Shown piece by piece: positions 1-8,749 of a stretch of 58,849 bases of DNA. The translations under genes and the position numbers were made by a program. Every line of letters begins with the position of its first letter. Position 1 is the first letter of the stretch. A model generated the notes under the pieces. That model was given only the letters and a program-made list of their open reading frames with translations, made no database searches and was not told where the DNA came from. This DNA comes from an uncultured Clostridia bacterium (GTDB taxonomy: Bacteria; Bacillota; Clostridia; Oscillospirales; Ruminococcaceae), in contig CAMNNQ010000122.1 in NCBI GenBank assembly GCA_946545645.1, positions 1 to 58,849 of the forward strand, in the 5' to 3' direction.

Positions 1-17
1 CCCCGCCTCCGGCGGGG
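1..17. terminator. Hairpin at the window edge
   Basis: A perfect 7-bp stem (CCCCGCC, 3-base loop, GGCGGGG) opens the window. It is probably the end of a terminator for a gene to the left. No T-run follows on the plus strand and the other side is cut off. Confidence 0.35.
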
Positions 18-153
18 GATAGCACAGCGTTGGTCTAATTGCCGTAATCTCCTAAATAAGGTGTTTGAAAATGGTGTGTCAAAGGGATAAACATATATAT
101 TTAAATGGATTTATTCTCAAATGCAGCTTACATTTTTGATATTGAGATAAAGA

Positions 154-196
154 TCTGATATAAATATTAAATATCTGATATAACTTTTTGATATAA
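154..196 (+). promoter_or_regulatory. AT-rich leader with GATATAA repeats upstream of the GH16 gene
   Basis: The 60-240 region is strongly AT-rich. It holds two copies of TCTGATATAA 20 bp apart (154-163, 174-183) and a third GATATAA at 190-196, just before a TATAAT at 202-207. No good -35 lies at the right distance from that TATAAT. The repeats could bind a regulator of the glucanase gene; this is inference. Confidence 0.3.
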
Positions 197-250
197 ACAG
201 CTATAATTATCTTGTAAACTGAAACAAGACAATAAGCGGAGGGATAAGAT

Positions 251-1072
251 ATGATGAAAAGACTTGTAAGCGCTCTTTGCGCAATATCAGCAGTATTCGT
301 ATTTACAGCCTGCGGCTCCGGCGAAAGCAGCAGCGCAGCTTCTGAGGCGACATCCGCCGCCACCGCCGCTCCGGCCTCGGAGACAGCGCCTGCCGATTCA
401 TCACTCCCCGCCGAAGAGCCCGAAGAGGACGATTCCCCCTATACTTTAAACGGCGATTTCTCCAAAGGGCCCAATAAAAGATGGCACGCTGCCGCCGGTT
501 ATTCCAACGGCAATATGTTCAACTGCACCTGGAAAGATGAAAACGCTATGTTTGAGGACGGTGTCCTCAAGCTCAAGATCGACAAGCTCTTTGACGACTA
601 TTATACCGGCGGAGAATACCGCACCCACAAGAATTACAGCTACGGCCTCTATGAGGTGTCGATGAAGCCTATCAAGAACGTCGGGGTCGTATCATCCTTC
701 TTTACCTACACCGGAGAATCTGACGGCAACCCCTGGGATGAGATCGACATCGAGTTTCTCGGAAAAGATACGACCAAAGTCCAGTTCAATTATTTCACCG
801 ACGGCAAGGGCAATCACGAAAAGCTCTATGACCTCGGCTTCGATGCCACCGAAGAATTCCATACCTACGGCTTCCGCTGGGCTAAGGACAGCATAACCTG
901 GTATGTTGACGGCAAGGAAGTCCATAAAGCGACAGAGAACATCCCCTCTCATCCCGGCAAGATCATGATGAACACCTGGAACGGGATCGGCGTCGATCAG
1001 TGGCTCGGCCATTTCGACGGGAATACTCCTCTTACCGCTGAATATCAGTGGGCAAGATTTACCGCAGAATAG
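251..1072 (+). CDS. Secreted GH16 beta-glucanase (lichenase-type), lipoprotein
   Basis: The protein is 273 aa and matches glycoside hydrolase family 16, whose lichenase/laminarinase members cut beta-1,3-1,4 or beta-1,3 glucans. The family signature EIDIEF is present at residues 164-169, giving Glu164 as probable nucleophile, Asp166, and Glu168 as acid/base. Residues 1-21 form a lipoprotein signal ending in a lipobox with Cys21 (FTAC), followed by an Ala/Ser/Pro/Glu linker to about residue 62, so the enzyme should be tethered outside the membrane. No dockerin or binding module is seen. The start has a GGAGG-type site 6-8 bases upstream. It is monocistronic with a terminator at 1096-1136. The exact glucan is not determined from sequence. 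Confidence 0.93.
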   Translation: MMKRLVSALCAISAVFVFTACGSGESSSAASEATSAATAAPASETAPADSSLPAEEPEEDDSPYTLNGDFSKGPNKRWHAAAGYSNGNMFNCTWKDENAMFEDGVLKLKIDKLFDDYYTGGEYRTHKNYSYGLYEVSMKPIKNVGVVSSFFTYTGESDGNPWDEIDIEFLGKDTTKVQFNYFTDGKGNHEKLYDLGFDATEEFHTYGFRWAKDSITWYVDGKEVHKATENIPSHPGKIMMNTWNGIGVDQWLGHFDGNTPLTAEYQWARFTAE

Positions 1073-1095
1073 AGTCTGAAAGGGATATGAATACA

Positions 1096-1136
1096 GAGAC
1101 CGGAGAGCTCCCGAGCCCTCCGGTCTCCTCTTTTTG
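1096..1136 (+). terminator. Intrinsic terminator after the GH16 gene
   Basis: Ten-base stem GAGACCGGAG (1096-1105) pairs with CTCCGGTCTC (1118-1127), followed by CTCTTTTTG. Confidence 0.85.
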
Positions 1137-1142
1137 CATTTG

Positions 1143-2540
1143 TCAGCGGGGCATCCTTAGGCTTTCGGCATAGGCCAGAAAAGCCCGGCTCATTACCGGA
1201 TGCTCAAAGCTGAAGCTCATCCTCGGCTCTGTCAGCTTGGTTATTATAACGCCGCTGTCATTCAGATTAAAGCGCAGATTATTGGCTGTTATGACATTCG
1301 AGCTTCCGGCAGCATCGGCGTGCTCACGGCTGATCTTCAGGAGCGGCCTGCAATCCTTGAGCAGAGTTTCAAAGGCCCGCTCGCAGCGTTCGAGACAGAC
1401 AGGGTCGGTATAATATCCGAATACAGCCTCGGGCTCCATTCCCTTGACACAGGAGCCGACTATCGCCTCGCGGCCTCTGGATATGAATATCGTGCTGGAG
1501 AAACGCTCTCCGGCGCGTTTTGTGCTGTAGTACGGAACGATCAGCCCTGTGAAATACAGCGGCATCCAGTAATTGATGGCTGCCACCATTTCTGCGACGC
1601 TCCTGTCGATATTGTGAATGATATGGACACGGATGCCTCTGTCAAGACATTCCCGCATCAGCGACATCCAGACCGGAGCATAGTCTCCGTGCATCCATTC
1701 CATGCTCTGATCGGAATAGAGCCAGAGAACACTGCCTGCGGTATTCGCGGCATTTGAAAGCAATCTTACAACAGCCGATCTCAGCCCCTCCAGCCCGACG
1801 TATGAGGTACGGGAATCTGCAAGGATATCGTCCGTAGCTATGCTCTCGAACTTGGGAAGATCCTTGGTACTGGGTTGGGGATAAGTGTCGATAAAATCTA
1901 TCAGCCTGCGGACAGCCGTCATATTGGCAGAGCTGCTGCGGTCGTAGAGCCAGATAAAGAGCAGCTTTGTCAGCTCATGCTCGACCGCTCCCTTCTGGGC
2001 TCCGATAAGATCCTCCAGCTCGTTGATCTTATCCTGTTCATAGGCACGCTGCACCATTACAGAGCAGAGCCTTTCGATGAGCCGGGGGTTGCTCTTCGGG
2101 AGCCTTGTCCCGGAGCGCATACGGCTGATATACGAAGGGTCTACATTGGCGGCGCGGCTCAGGCGGCTGTTGGTCATAGAGATAAGGTCCATAGCCGAGC
2201 TCAGCTTCTGCCCGAATACAGCCAGATCGGAAGTCTGCCCTCCCAGCGGTGGCACAGGGTCGCTGCCGTCGTAGAGCCATTCGATGAGCTGCTTTTCAAG
2301 GGCAGTCTCCGGGTCGGAGCAGCAGACAGCCTTGCACAGCTCCTCCTCCATATTCCTGTCTTTAGCGTAATCACAGACTGCGGAAGCAAAACGCTTTACG
2401 GTCTGGCTGGACTTTGAAGGTGTCCTGGAGCCGCTTCTGAGACGGCTGAAATTGGATTCAGAGCAATTTGCATAGGCTGCGAGCTGGGTATTGTCTGCTC
2501 CAAGCAGCCAGAGCAGATATTCGATCTTTTTAGCTATCAT
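1143..2540 (-). CDS. Double helix-turn-helix protein of unknown function
   Basis: The 465-aa protein carries two XRE-like helix-turn-helix segments. The first is near residues 15-40 (TQLAAYANCSESNFSRLRSG) and the second near 125-150 (SRLSRAANVDPSYISRMRSG). Their similarity suggests an internal duplication, and each is followed by a helical segment ending in a LIEWLYD/LLFIWLYD-like motif. The remaining ~250 residues have no family I recognise; they look like a soluble alpha/beta domain, perhaps for sensing. The start at 2540 is chosen because AAGGAGG lies 5 bases before it; the open frame extends 11 codons further without a ribosome site. It starts 29 bp after the zinc-ribbon gene and is probably co-transcribed with it. 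DNA-binding regulator is the likely role, by inference. Confidence 0.8.
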   Translation of the reverse strand: MIAKKIEYLLWLLGADNTQLAAYANCSESNFSRLRSGSRTPSKSSQTVKRFASAVCDYAKDRNMEEELCKAVCCSDPETALEKQLIEWLYDGSDPVPPLGGQTSDLAVFGQKLSSAMDLISMTNSRLSRAANVDPSYISRMRSGTRLPKSNPRLIERLCSVMVQRAYEQDKINELEDLIGAQKGAVEHELTKLLFIWLYDRSSSANMTAVRRLIDFIDTYPQPSTKDLPKFESIATDDILADSRTSYVGLEGLRSAVVRLLSNAANTAGSVLWLYSDQSMEWMHGDYAPVWMSLMRECLDRGIRVHIIHNIDRSVAEMVAAINYWMPLYFTGLIVPYYSTKRAGERFSSTIFISRGREAIVGSCVKGMEPEAVFGYYTDPVCLERCERAFETLLKDCRPLLKISREHADAAGSSNVITANNLRFNLNDSGVIITKLTEPRMSFSFEHPVMSRAFLAYAESLRMPR

Positions 2541-2569
2541 ACGTCCTCCTTGAACGGGGGGCGGAGCGG

Positions 2570-3991
2570 TCACTTGACACGCATCATTGCGAAGAACTTG
2601 ACCTCTCCCGAATCTGTCGTTATACTGCCGGAAGCGAACTGCCCGGCTTTTCCGTTGAAGCTCTCATCGAGCCAGAATTTGTCGATGATAAGCTCATTGC
2701 CGTTGCAGGTCGCGGTCAGGCGGCCGGATTTGAAGGTGCCTGTATAGACATCCGATTCATTGTTGTTGAGCTTGACCTCTTCCTTGCCGTTGTTTATCTG
2801 ATAATACTTGATAGTAAGTCTTACCTCGCCGCTATCCGAAACGGTCATTTCCGAGATAGCGGTCTCGCTGGTGTTGGCCTTATCAGTTTTCAGATTGACA
2901 AGAGTTTTCCAGTTCCCGATCAGCTCATAAGGGTCGTTGATCTGCTTGGCTCTTCCGGGCATACTCCCGACATATCCGTTCTGACCGCTGGCCCATACGA
3001 AATTCTTGACCTCCGGGGGCTCGGTAGTCGAGAAGCTATCGGCTATGGCGATAGCCGCAGAGTGGTCAACTGCGGGAGCGGCGGGAGTATCGGGGCCGGA
3101 GCCGTCGGGAGCGGAAGGATCGGGCTCAGAGCCCTGATCTGCCGCTGAGGAATCATCCTGCCTTGAAGATGCTGAAGAAGAGGACGAGCTGCTGTCGTCC
3201 TTATTAAGAAGAAATCCGGGCTTTACGAAGAGCACGACAGCGCCTCCGCCGAGGAGCGCCAGAATAAGCAGAGCTGCGATGATCTTTCCGGCAGGGCTGC
3301 TCTTCTTCATGGTCATATTGCTGCCGGAAGAGGGCAGATTGAATGTCGGAGGAGTGATGGGCTTATCCTCGACCACAGGCTCCCGGACAGCAGAGCCGCT
3401 TTTCGGCATCTGCAGCGAGGGCATCATGGAAGATGTAGGCTGCCTGTATGTAGATACAGACTCCGGCTTTGGCAGATCCGGCCCGGGGGTATTATCCTCA
3501 GGCTCCTCCTCAGGGAGCGGCTGGAAGGAATATTTAGGCCTTCTGATAAGCGGGATAGCTTTAGCCTGATCATCTCCGCCTGCGGTCTGTTTGGGAGCAG
3601 GCTGCTGGACCGGGCTCTGATCTGCCGGAGCCGGCTGACCGGGAGCCTGGGGAGCGGGAGCGTGATGCTTGGGCTTCTTTATCAGCGGAGCCATAGGAGC
3701 ATTCCCCTGCTGCGGAGCCTGCTGCATAGGCTGGTCGGCCTTCCTCTGAGGGGTCGGCCTTGCAGCCGGGGGAGGTGTCTGCTGCGGAGCCGGGGGAGGT
3801 GTCTGCTGCGGAGGTGTCGGCGGAGCCGGGGGAGGTGTCTGCTGCGGAGGTGTCGGAGGCACCGGAGCAGGCTGACCCGGCCTGCGCAGGGTCGGGATAG
3901 GGGTCTTGGGAGGCTGTTTTATCGGAGTGCCGCAGGAGGCACAAAATCTTGCATTGTCATTTAAGGGGGTACCGCATTTAGGGCAAAACAT
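2570..3991 (-). CDS. Zinc-ribbon, proline-rich single-pass membrane protein
   Basis: The 473-aa protein begins with a zinc ribbon (CPKCG at 3-7, CASCG at 17-21). A long Pro/Gln-rich low-complexity region follows, with repeated PPQQTPPPAPPTP units at about residues 45-75. One hydrophobic segment (about 235-255) crosses the membrane, followed by a Ser/Asp linker and a C-terminal beta-rich domain of about 160 residues. This puts the ribbon in the cytoplasm and the C-domain outside. The C-domain looks like a lipocalin-like fold but I cannot assign it. AAGGAG sits 8 bases before the ATG. The gene leads a two-gene unit with the double-HTH gene, so the pair may connect an outside domain to a regulator; this is inference. 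Confidence 0.85.
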   Translation of the reverse strand: MFCPKCGTPLNDNARFCASCGTPIKQPPKTPIPTLRRPGQPAPVPPTPPQQTPPPAPPTPPQQTPPPAPQQTPPPAARPTPQRKADQPMQQAPQQGNAPMAPLIKKPKHHAPAPQAPGQPAPADQSPVQQPAPKQTAGGDDQAKAIPLIRRPKYSFQPLPEEEPEDNTPGPDLPKPESVSTYRQPTSSMMPSLQMPKSGSAVREPVVEDKPITPPTFNLPSSGSNMTMKKSSPAGKIIAALLILALLGGGAVVLFVKPGFLLNKDDSSSSSSSASSRQDDSSAADQGSEPDPSAPDGSGPDTPAAPAVDHSAAIAIADSFSTTEPPEVKNFVWASGQNGYVGSMPGRAKQINDPYELIGNWKTLVNLKTDKANTSETAISEMTVSDSGEVRLTIKYYQINNGKEEVKLNNNESDVYTGTFKSGRLTATCNGNELIIDKFWLDESFNGKAGQFASGSITTDSGEVKFFAMMRVK

Positions 3992-4023
3992 AGAACCACT
4001 CCTTAGAATTATATATTTATATA

Positions 4024-4052
4024 ATTATAACATAAAACTGAGCTTTCCGCAA
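4024..4052 (-). promoter_or_regulatory. Promoter of the zinc-ribbon/HTH gene pair
   Basis: On the minus strand TTGCGG (4052-4047) and TATAAT (4029-4024) are 17 bases apart, about 33 bases before the zinc-ribbon start codon. Confidence 0.6.
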
Positions 4053-4073
4053 TAATCTGGCAGAAATGTGTCA

Positions 4074-4088
4074 TTGACAGTCTGTCAA
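4074..4088. promoter_or_regulatory. Perfect palindrome upstream of the zinc-ribbon promoter
   Basis: TTGACAG-T-CTGTCAA is a perfect inverted repeat with 7-bp arms, about 22 bp upstream of the -35 element. It is a candidate operator for a dimeric regulator, possibly the HTH protein encoded downstream. No such binding is shown by sequence alone. Confidence 0.4.
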
Positions 4089-4155
4089 ATTTTTGTGAAC
4101 AAACAATGTAATCATCTCCGGTCCTCAGTTTTTCCTGCGGCCCGGCAACAATTTA

Positions 4156-4179
4156 GGGAGACCGTTTCTCAGGTCTCCC
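4156..4179. terminator. Hairpin downstream of the GH3 gene
   Basis: Stem GGGAGACC / GGTCTCCC with an 8-base loop lies 34 bp beyond the GH3 stop codon. The minus-strand tail is only weakly T-rich, so termination strength is uncertain. Confidence 0.5.
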
Positions 4180-4212
4180 CTATTATCTTTTGTGCCCTCT
4201 CAGGCTCCCTCT

Positions 4213-6969
4213 TCAGAATCCCGCAGAGCGCTTGAATTTCAGGCTGATAAGATCAAGCCCGCCGAGGCCGAAATGCAGCCGCATAACTGTGAACCGCGAG
4301 AACAGCGGGATCTTTTCGATCGTAAAGCTGACAGGCTTTCCTCCTGTTCCGTTCCAGGTGAAGCTGCCGTAGGGTGTCCCAAGACGGAACACCGTAACAG
4401 GCATCTGCGCCAGTTCGCTCTGAGCAGAGCTTGCCGTCATAGTCATATCGTAAAAGCCAAGGTTTGACAGGTCAAGTGTAAAGCTGACATCCTTGCCGCG
4501 CTGAGTGCTGATGCTGCTCAGGTCTATGGTCAGCTCATCCTCCAGAGTGAAGACACCTATGTCCTCCCCCTCATTCTCAGAGGATTCAGTTCTGCCGACT
4601 ATCTCGATCTCTTCGTCCTCGCCCAGCAGCCGCTTCATAGCATGAGTCGTCATCAGAAAGCCCAGGATATTCCCGGCGCAGCGCACCAGCTCGGCGCGGG
4701 TAAGGCTGCCGTCAGCCAGCGCGGCGGCGATATTGTCGCTGCCGTGTTCCCCGTCCGGGCAGACCATATAAACATCGTTCTGAGCCATTACCATAGCAGC
4801 CAGATCGTTCTTGTCCGGCGGACAGCCGCGGCGGTTTATGTTCGCCCACCAGTCGGTCATTACAAAGCCTTTGAAATCCCACTGGTCGCGGAGTATAACG
4901 GTATTGAGGTCGTAGCTGCCTGCCGTCCAGAGACCGTTGACCTTGCCGTAGGTGGTCATTATCGACTTGCATCCGCCTTCCTCGACAGCCATCTGGAAGC
5001 CCTTGAGATAGATCTCTCTGAGGGCTCTTTCAGAGACGATGGAATCCAGAGTATGTCTTCCCGTCTCCTGATTGTTGCCGCAGAAATGCTTGATAGTCCC
5101 CTCGACTCCCGCGCTGTGCAGACCCTTCAACTCGGCTGCTGCCATAGCTCCTGTGAGGAAAGGGTCCTCCGAGAAGTATTCAAAGTTCCTGCCGTTCAGC
5201 GGATAGCGGTGTATGTTCATGCCCGGTCCGAGAAGGCAGTCCACTTTATTAGCGTGCATCTCCTGCCCGGTAAGGGCAAAGAGCTCGGTTATAAGCCCTG
5301 TATTGAAGGTCGAGGCGATAAGTGTCCCGATAGGCAGGCTGAAAGCCTTGGCTCCGGTGTCCAGCCTCATACCGGACGGGCCGTCGGAGCAGCATCCGCA
5401 AGGGACGCCCAGCTCCTGCAGGCGCTTTGAAACGCCGCCGAAAGCTGCGGCAGTTCCCGGAGTGACCTTCGGGGAGCACATACCCTCGCCGCGAACAAGG
5501 CAGTTCAGGTCATCGTCAGTGAGCTGGGAAATGAATTCCTCCAGCGTGTTTTTTCCGTGAACCACATCTCCCAGCAGGATACCCTTATCTCCCTCATATG
5601 GGATATCCTCCGGCAGGTCCTTGATGCGGCGGAGCTGTTCATCTGTCTCAGTAGTCGGGACAGCCTCGCGGGAGGGTTCTCCCCCGGAATTCACCAGCCT
5701 GTCAAAGGGCACATTGGGAGCAAGAGCCTGAGTGCAGCGGCGGATGACAATATCCCTGTCGAAGCCGAAGCTGCCGATAGCTGCCACCTCTGCGGCATTG
5801 TTCCCGAGGCAGACCACATACCGTCTGTCGGCGGGGAGGACCCAGCAGTTTTTATGCCCGGTAACTCCTGTATCGTCGTAGACAGCAGCGTCGCGGTACC
5901 TGACCGGTATGGAGACTGTCTCAGATTCTCCGGGAGCAAGTGTCCCCGTCTTGGCGAATCCGCAGAGTATTCTCTTCGGGCAGCCGAGAGCTCCCTTGGG
6001 GACATCTCTGTACTCGCAGTAGAGCTGAACGACCTCTTTGCCGGGGCGCTCGCCCATATTGGTAACTCGGATACGGTATGTATCTCCCGAATAAGCCTCG
6101 GCTCTGCCCCGCTCGATGCTCTCCACCCGGCTCTCGAAATCGGTATACGAAAGCCCGTAGCCAAACGGGTACCGCACCTTGTTGGGAGTAAAAGTCTCGA
6201 ACCATCGGTAGCCGACATAGATATCCTCGTAATAGATATTGCTGTCCTTGCCGCCGAAGCAGCTATCGGAGGGGTAATCCGAAAGAGAATAAGCTATAGT
6301 GTCCGGCAGCCTTCCCGAGGGGGAGACATCCCCCAGCAGGAGCCTTGCAGTACCTGTCCCGCCGGTCATACCTCCCTGCCAGATATACATAACGGCCTCC
6401 GGGGAGTATTTATCGACAAATCTCATATCGATGATATTCCCGACATTCAGCAGGACTATCATCGTATCGAATCCGGCTCTTACAGCTCTGAGCATCTGCT
6501 CTTCGCCCTCTGAGAGCAGATAGGAGCCCGGCTTGGCGCTGTTATCCATTTCCTCTCCGGCTGTCCGCCCTATGACGACCACAGCCGCAGAGGCAGTCCC
6601 GGCGGCTTTTGCTACCAGCTCATCCGTCAGAGGCATTTCTTTCTGAGACCAGGGCTCGCTGCCCCAGCCCTCGCCGGGGTCATAAGGGTTCTCAGCGACC
6701 CATTTTCTGTATACCGAGAGCAGCTCCTCATTGAGCTTTGCTCCGGCTTCAAGGAGGCCGTCAGCGATATTGGTCACCTTATCGACATTTACCAGCCCGC
6801 CGGAGCCTACTCCGCTCTTATAATAATCAAGCTGCACCCTGCCGAAAAGCGCGATCTCCCGGCTCCTGTCCAGAGGGAGCGCCTTGCCCTCGTTCCTGAG
6901 CAGGACAGCGCCCTCGGTATTGACCTGGACAGCTTTTTCAAGATATTCGTTCCAATCCAGTTTTATCAT
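4213..6969 (-). CDS. Domain-permuted GH3 beta-glucosidase
   Basis: This 918-aa protein is a family 3 glycoside hydrolase, releasing glucose from short beta-glucans in the cytoplasm (no signal peptide). Domain order is permuted: the (alpha/beta)6 domain comes first (EGAVLLRNEGKALPL near residue 18), then a fibronectin III-like domain (about 320-410), then the TIM barrel (about 480-760). Permuted GH3 enzymes are known from Ruminococcus albus and Butyrivibrio. The nucleophile is probably Asp706 in VMTDWW; the KHFCGNNQE motif is also present. After the barrel lies an acidic linker and an extra beta-sandwich-like C-terminal domain (about 800-918) I cannot name. A good AAAGGAG precedes the start. 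It has its own promoter and may work with the GH16 glucanase nearby. Confidence 0.93.
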   Translation of the reverse strand: MIKLDWNEYLEKAVQVNTEGAVLLRNEGKALPLDRSREIALFGRVQLDYYKSGVGSGGLVNVDKVTNIADGLLEAGAKLNEELLSVYRKWVAENPYDPGEGWGSEPWSQKEMPLTDELVAKAAGTASAAVVVIGRTAGEEMDNSAKPGSYLLSEGEEQMLRAVRAGFDTMIVLLNVGNIIDMRFVDKYSPEAVMYIWQGGMTGGTGTARLLLGDVSPSGRLPDTIAYSLSDYPSDSCFGGKDSNIYYEDIYVGYRWFETFTPNKVRYPFGYGLSYTDFESRVESIERGRAEAYSGDTYRIRVTNMGERPGKEVVQLYCEYRDVPKGALGCPKRILCGFAKTGTLAPGESETVSIPVRYRDAAVYDDTGVTGHKNCWVLPADRRYVVCLGNNAAEVAAIGSFGFDRDIVIRRCTQALAPNVPFDRLVNSGGEPSREAVPTTETDEQLRRIKDLPEDIPYEGDKGILLGDVVHGKNTLEEFISQLTDDDLNCLVRGEGMCSPKVTPGTAAAFGGVSKRLQELGVPCGCCSDGPSGMRLDTGAKAFSLPIGTLIASTFNTGLITELFALTGQEMHANKVDCLLGPGMNIHRYPLNGRNFEYFSEDPFLTGAMAAAELKGLHSAGVEGTIKHFCGNNQETGRHTLDSIVSERALREIYLKGFQMAVEEGGCKSIMTTYGKVNGLWTAGSYDLNTVILRDQWDFKGFVMTDWWANINRRGCPPDKNDLAAMVMAQNDVYMVCPDGEHGSDNIAAALADGSLTRAELVRCAGNILGFLMTTHAMKRLLGEDEEIEIVGRTESSENEGEDIGVFTLEDELTIDLSSISTQRGKDVSFTLDLSNLGFYDMTMTASSAQSELAQMPVTVFRLGTPYGSFTWNGTGGKPVSFTIEKIPLFSRFTVMRLHFGLGGLDLISLKFKRSAGF

Positions 6970-6997
6970 GATAATACTCCTTTCGGCGGTATTATTC

Positions 6998-7011
6998 GGA
7001 GCTTATGCTCC
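6998..7011. promoter_or_regulatory. Inverted repeat at the start of the GH3 transcript
   Basis: GGAGC-TTAT-GCTCC lies immediately downstream of the predicted transcription start (about 7012) of the GH3 gene. Its position suits a repressor operator. No known motif is assigned. Confidence 0.35.
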
Positions 7012-7018
7012 CAAGCAT

Positions 7019-7047
7019 ATTATACCACATTTTTCCGCAAAAGTAAA
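7019..7047 (-). promoter_or_regulatory. Promoter of the GH3 gene
   Basis: Minus strand TTTACT (7047-7042), 17-base spacer, TATAAT (7024-7019). Confidence 0.7.
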
Positions 7048-7131
7048 GACCGTGAAACCCACTGTCAGCCGAAAAACAGTTCTCAAAGCACTGCTGTCAG
7101 ATCTTCCCGGAGAAACAAGGCCGTCAGCAGC

Positions 7132-7160
7132 AAAAAAGCCCCGCCGTTACCTGGCGGGGC
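7132..7160 (-). terminator. Terminator of lysC
   Basis: Eight-base stem GCCCCGCC / GGCGGGGC with a 7-base loop, followed on the minus strand by TTTTTT. It lies 36 bp beyond the aspartokinase stop. Confidence 0.88.
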
Positions 7161-7195
7161 AAAATTATCAGTAGGTTTTCTGTGCTGCCCGGCTA

Positions 7196-8515
7196 TCAGA
7201 GCTGATGGACAACAAAAATCTCGTAGATGCTCTTGATAGCGGCCTCAAAGTCCTTCTCGGCGACACCGACGATGATATTCAGCTCAGAGGAACCCTGGTC
7301 TATCATCTTTACATTGACATGAGCGTGCGCCAGAGCTGCAAAGATCCTGCCTGCGGTACCTCTCGCAGACTTCATAGCTCTTCCGACTACTGCGATAAGA
7401 GCAAGATCTGTCTCGATGTCGATAGAATCGGGATGTACGTTCCTGTGAAGGCCGGAGAGGATCTCCTGCTCCTTGGGCTCGAATTCTGTCTGGTGGACTA
7501 CGATGCTCATCGTGTCGATGCCGGAGGGCATATGCTCAAAGCTGATGCCGTTCTTCTCAAACACCTCAAGCACTCTTCTTCCGAAGCCCAGCTCGGAGTT
7601 CATCATATCCTTCTCGATGTTGACAACTGTAAAGCCCTTCTTGCCGGCGATACCGGTGATAGTGAACTGGGGCTTCTGCGAGGTGCTCTCGACGATCATC
7701 GTTCCCTGATCCTCGGGCTTATTGGTGTTCCTGATATTTATCGGGATGCCGGCCTTGCGGACGGGGAAGATAGCGTCTTCATGAAGGACTCCTGCGCCCA
7801 TATAGGAGAGCTCGCGCAGCTCCTTATAGGTTATGGTGTTGATAGGCAGCGGATCCTTTACTATTCTCGGGTCGGAGATCAGGAAGCCGGAAACGTCTGT
7901 CCAGTTCTCATAGATATCTGCGCCGACAGCCGCCGCAACGATAGAACCGGTGATATCCGAGCCGCCGCGGGAGAAGGTCTTGATAGTGTCGTTGGGCATA
8001 GAGCCGTAGAATCCGGGGATAACTGCTCTCTCAACGCCTTCGAGCCTTTCGCTCATAGCCTTCTGAGTGCGCTCAGGGTCAAACTCGCCGGAATCCTTGA
8101 AAAAGATGACATCTGCTGCATCGACGAACTCATACCCCAGATACTTTGAAAGCACGATACCGTTGAGATACTCGCCTCTGGAGGCTGCATAATCGCGCCC
8201 GGCCTTGCCGATAAAGCAAGCCTTTACGGTATTGAATTCATCAGTCAGGTCAAGATTGAGGCCAAGCTCCTCGATTATGCCCATATATCTTTCCTTGATC
8301 CTCTCGAAAGCCTCATTGAAGGGCTTTCCCTTAGCTGCCAGGTCATAGCAGCCGTAGAGCATATCAGTTACCTTTGTGTCCTCGGGGAAGCGCTTTCCGG
8401 GAGCGGAGGGAACTACATATCTTCTTGAATCCTCAGCGTGGATGATATCGGCTACTTTCCGGAACTGCTCCGCGCTGGCAAGAGAACTTCCTCCGAACTT
8501 TACAACTTTTGTCAT
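7196..8515 (-). CDS. lysC: Aspartate kinase
   Basis: The 439-aa protein phosphorylates L-aspartate, the first step to lysine, threonine, methionine and diaminopimelate. The N-terminus MTKVVKFGGSSLA is the hallmark of the kinase domain, and SRGGSDITGS lies mid-protein. Two C-terminal ACT-type segments (about 300-439) are the usual site of feedback control by amino acids. The start is set by AAAGGAG before the ATG at 8515; the open frame continues upstream for 240 codons, but that part is antisense to spoIID and carries no aspartokinase sequence. It is monocistronic between a clear promoter and terminator. The leader is only about 45 bases, so no lysine riboswitch fits. Confidence 0.96.
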   Translation of the reverse strand: MTKVVKFGGSSLASAEQFRKVADIIHAEDSRRYVVPSAPGKRFPEDTKVTDMLYGCYDLAAKGKPFNEAFERIKERYMGIIEELGLNLDLTDEFNTVKACFIGKAGRDYAASRGEYLNGIVLSKYLGYEFVDAADVIFFKDSGEFDPERTQKAMSERLEGVERAVIPGFYGSMPNDTIKTFSRGGSDITGSIVAAAVGADIYENWTDVSGFLISDPRIVKDPLPINTITYKELRELSYMGAGVLHEDAIFPVRKAGIPINIRNTNKPEDQGTMIVESTSQKPQFTITGIAGKKGFTVVNIEKDMMNSELGFGRRVLEVFEKNGISFEHMPSGIDTMSIVVHQTEFEPKEQEILSGLHRNVHPDSIDIETDLALIAVVGRAMKSARGTAGRIFAALAHAHVNVKMIDQGSSELNIIVGVAEKDFEAAIKSIYEIFVVHQL

Positions 8516-8566
8516 ATACCATTTCTCCTTTATCTGCGCTCTCCGCACAGTTGATATCGCTTTACT

Positions 8567-8596
8567 ATTATATAATATTTCACCCCGTCTAGTCAA
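8567..8596 (-). promoter_or_regulatory. Promoter of lysC
   Basis: Minus strand TTGACT (8596-8591), 18-base spacer, TATAAT (8572-8567). Confidence 0.65.
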
Positions 8597-8749
8597 TGTG
8601 CATTTTGCAGATTTTTGATGAATTTTCAAATGTACGTTTGTAGAATACGCTTGTACTCCCCTGGCGTACACCATTATGCTATCTGTACGCATAAACGGGC
8701 TGGAAGGGGAATATGATGATACCAAGCCAAAACAAAGGAGCGATGCAAA

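Noticed and set aside
3570-3964. Arg- and Ser-rich frames in the Pro-rich region of the zinc-ribbon gene
   Set aside because: Low-complexity shadows of the repeated Pro/Gln codons.
8516-8600. Lysine riboswitch before lysC
   Set aside because: The predicted leader is about 45 bases, too short for the ~170-base aptamer.
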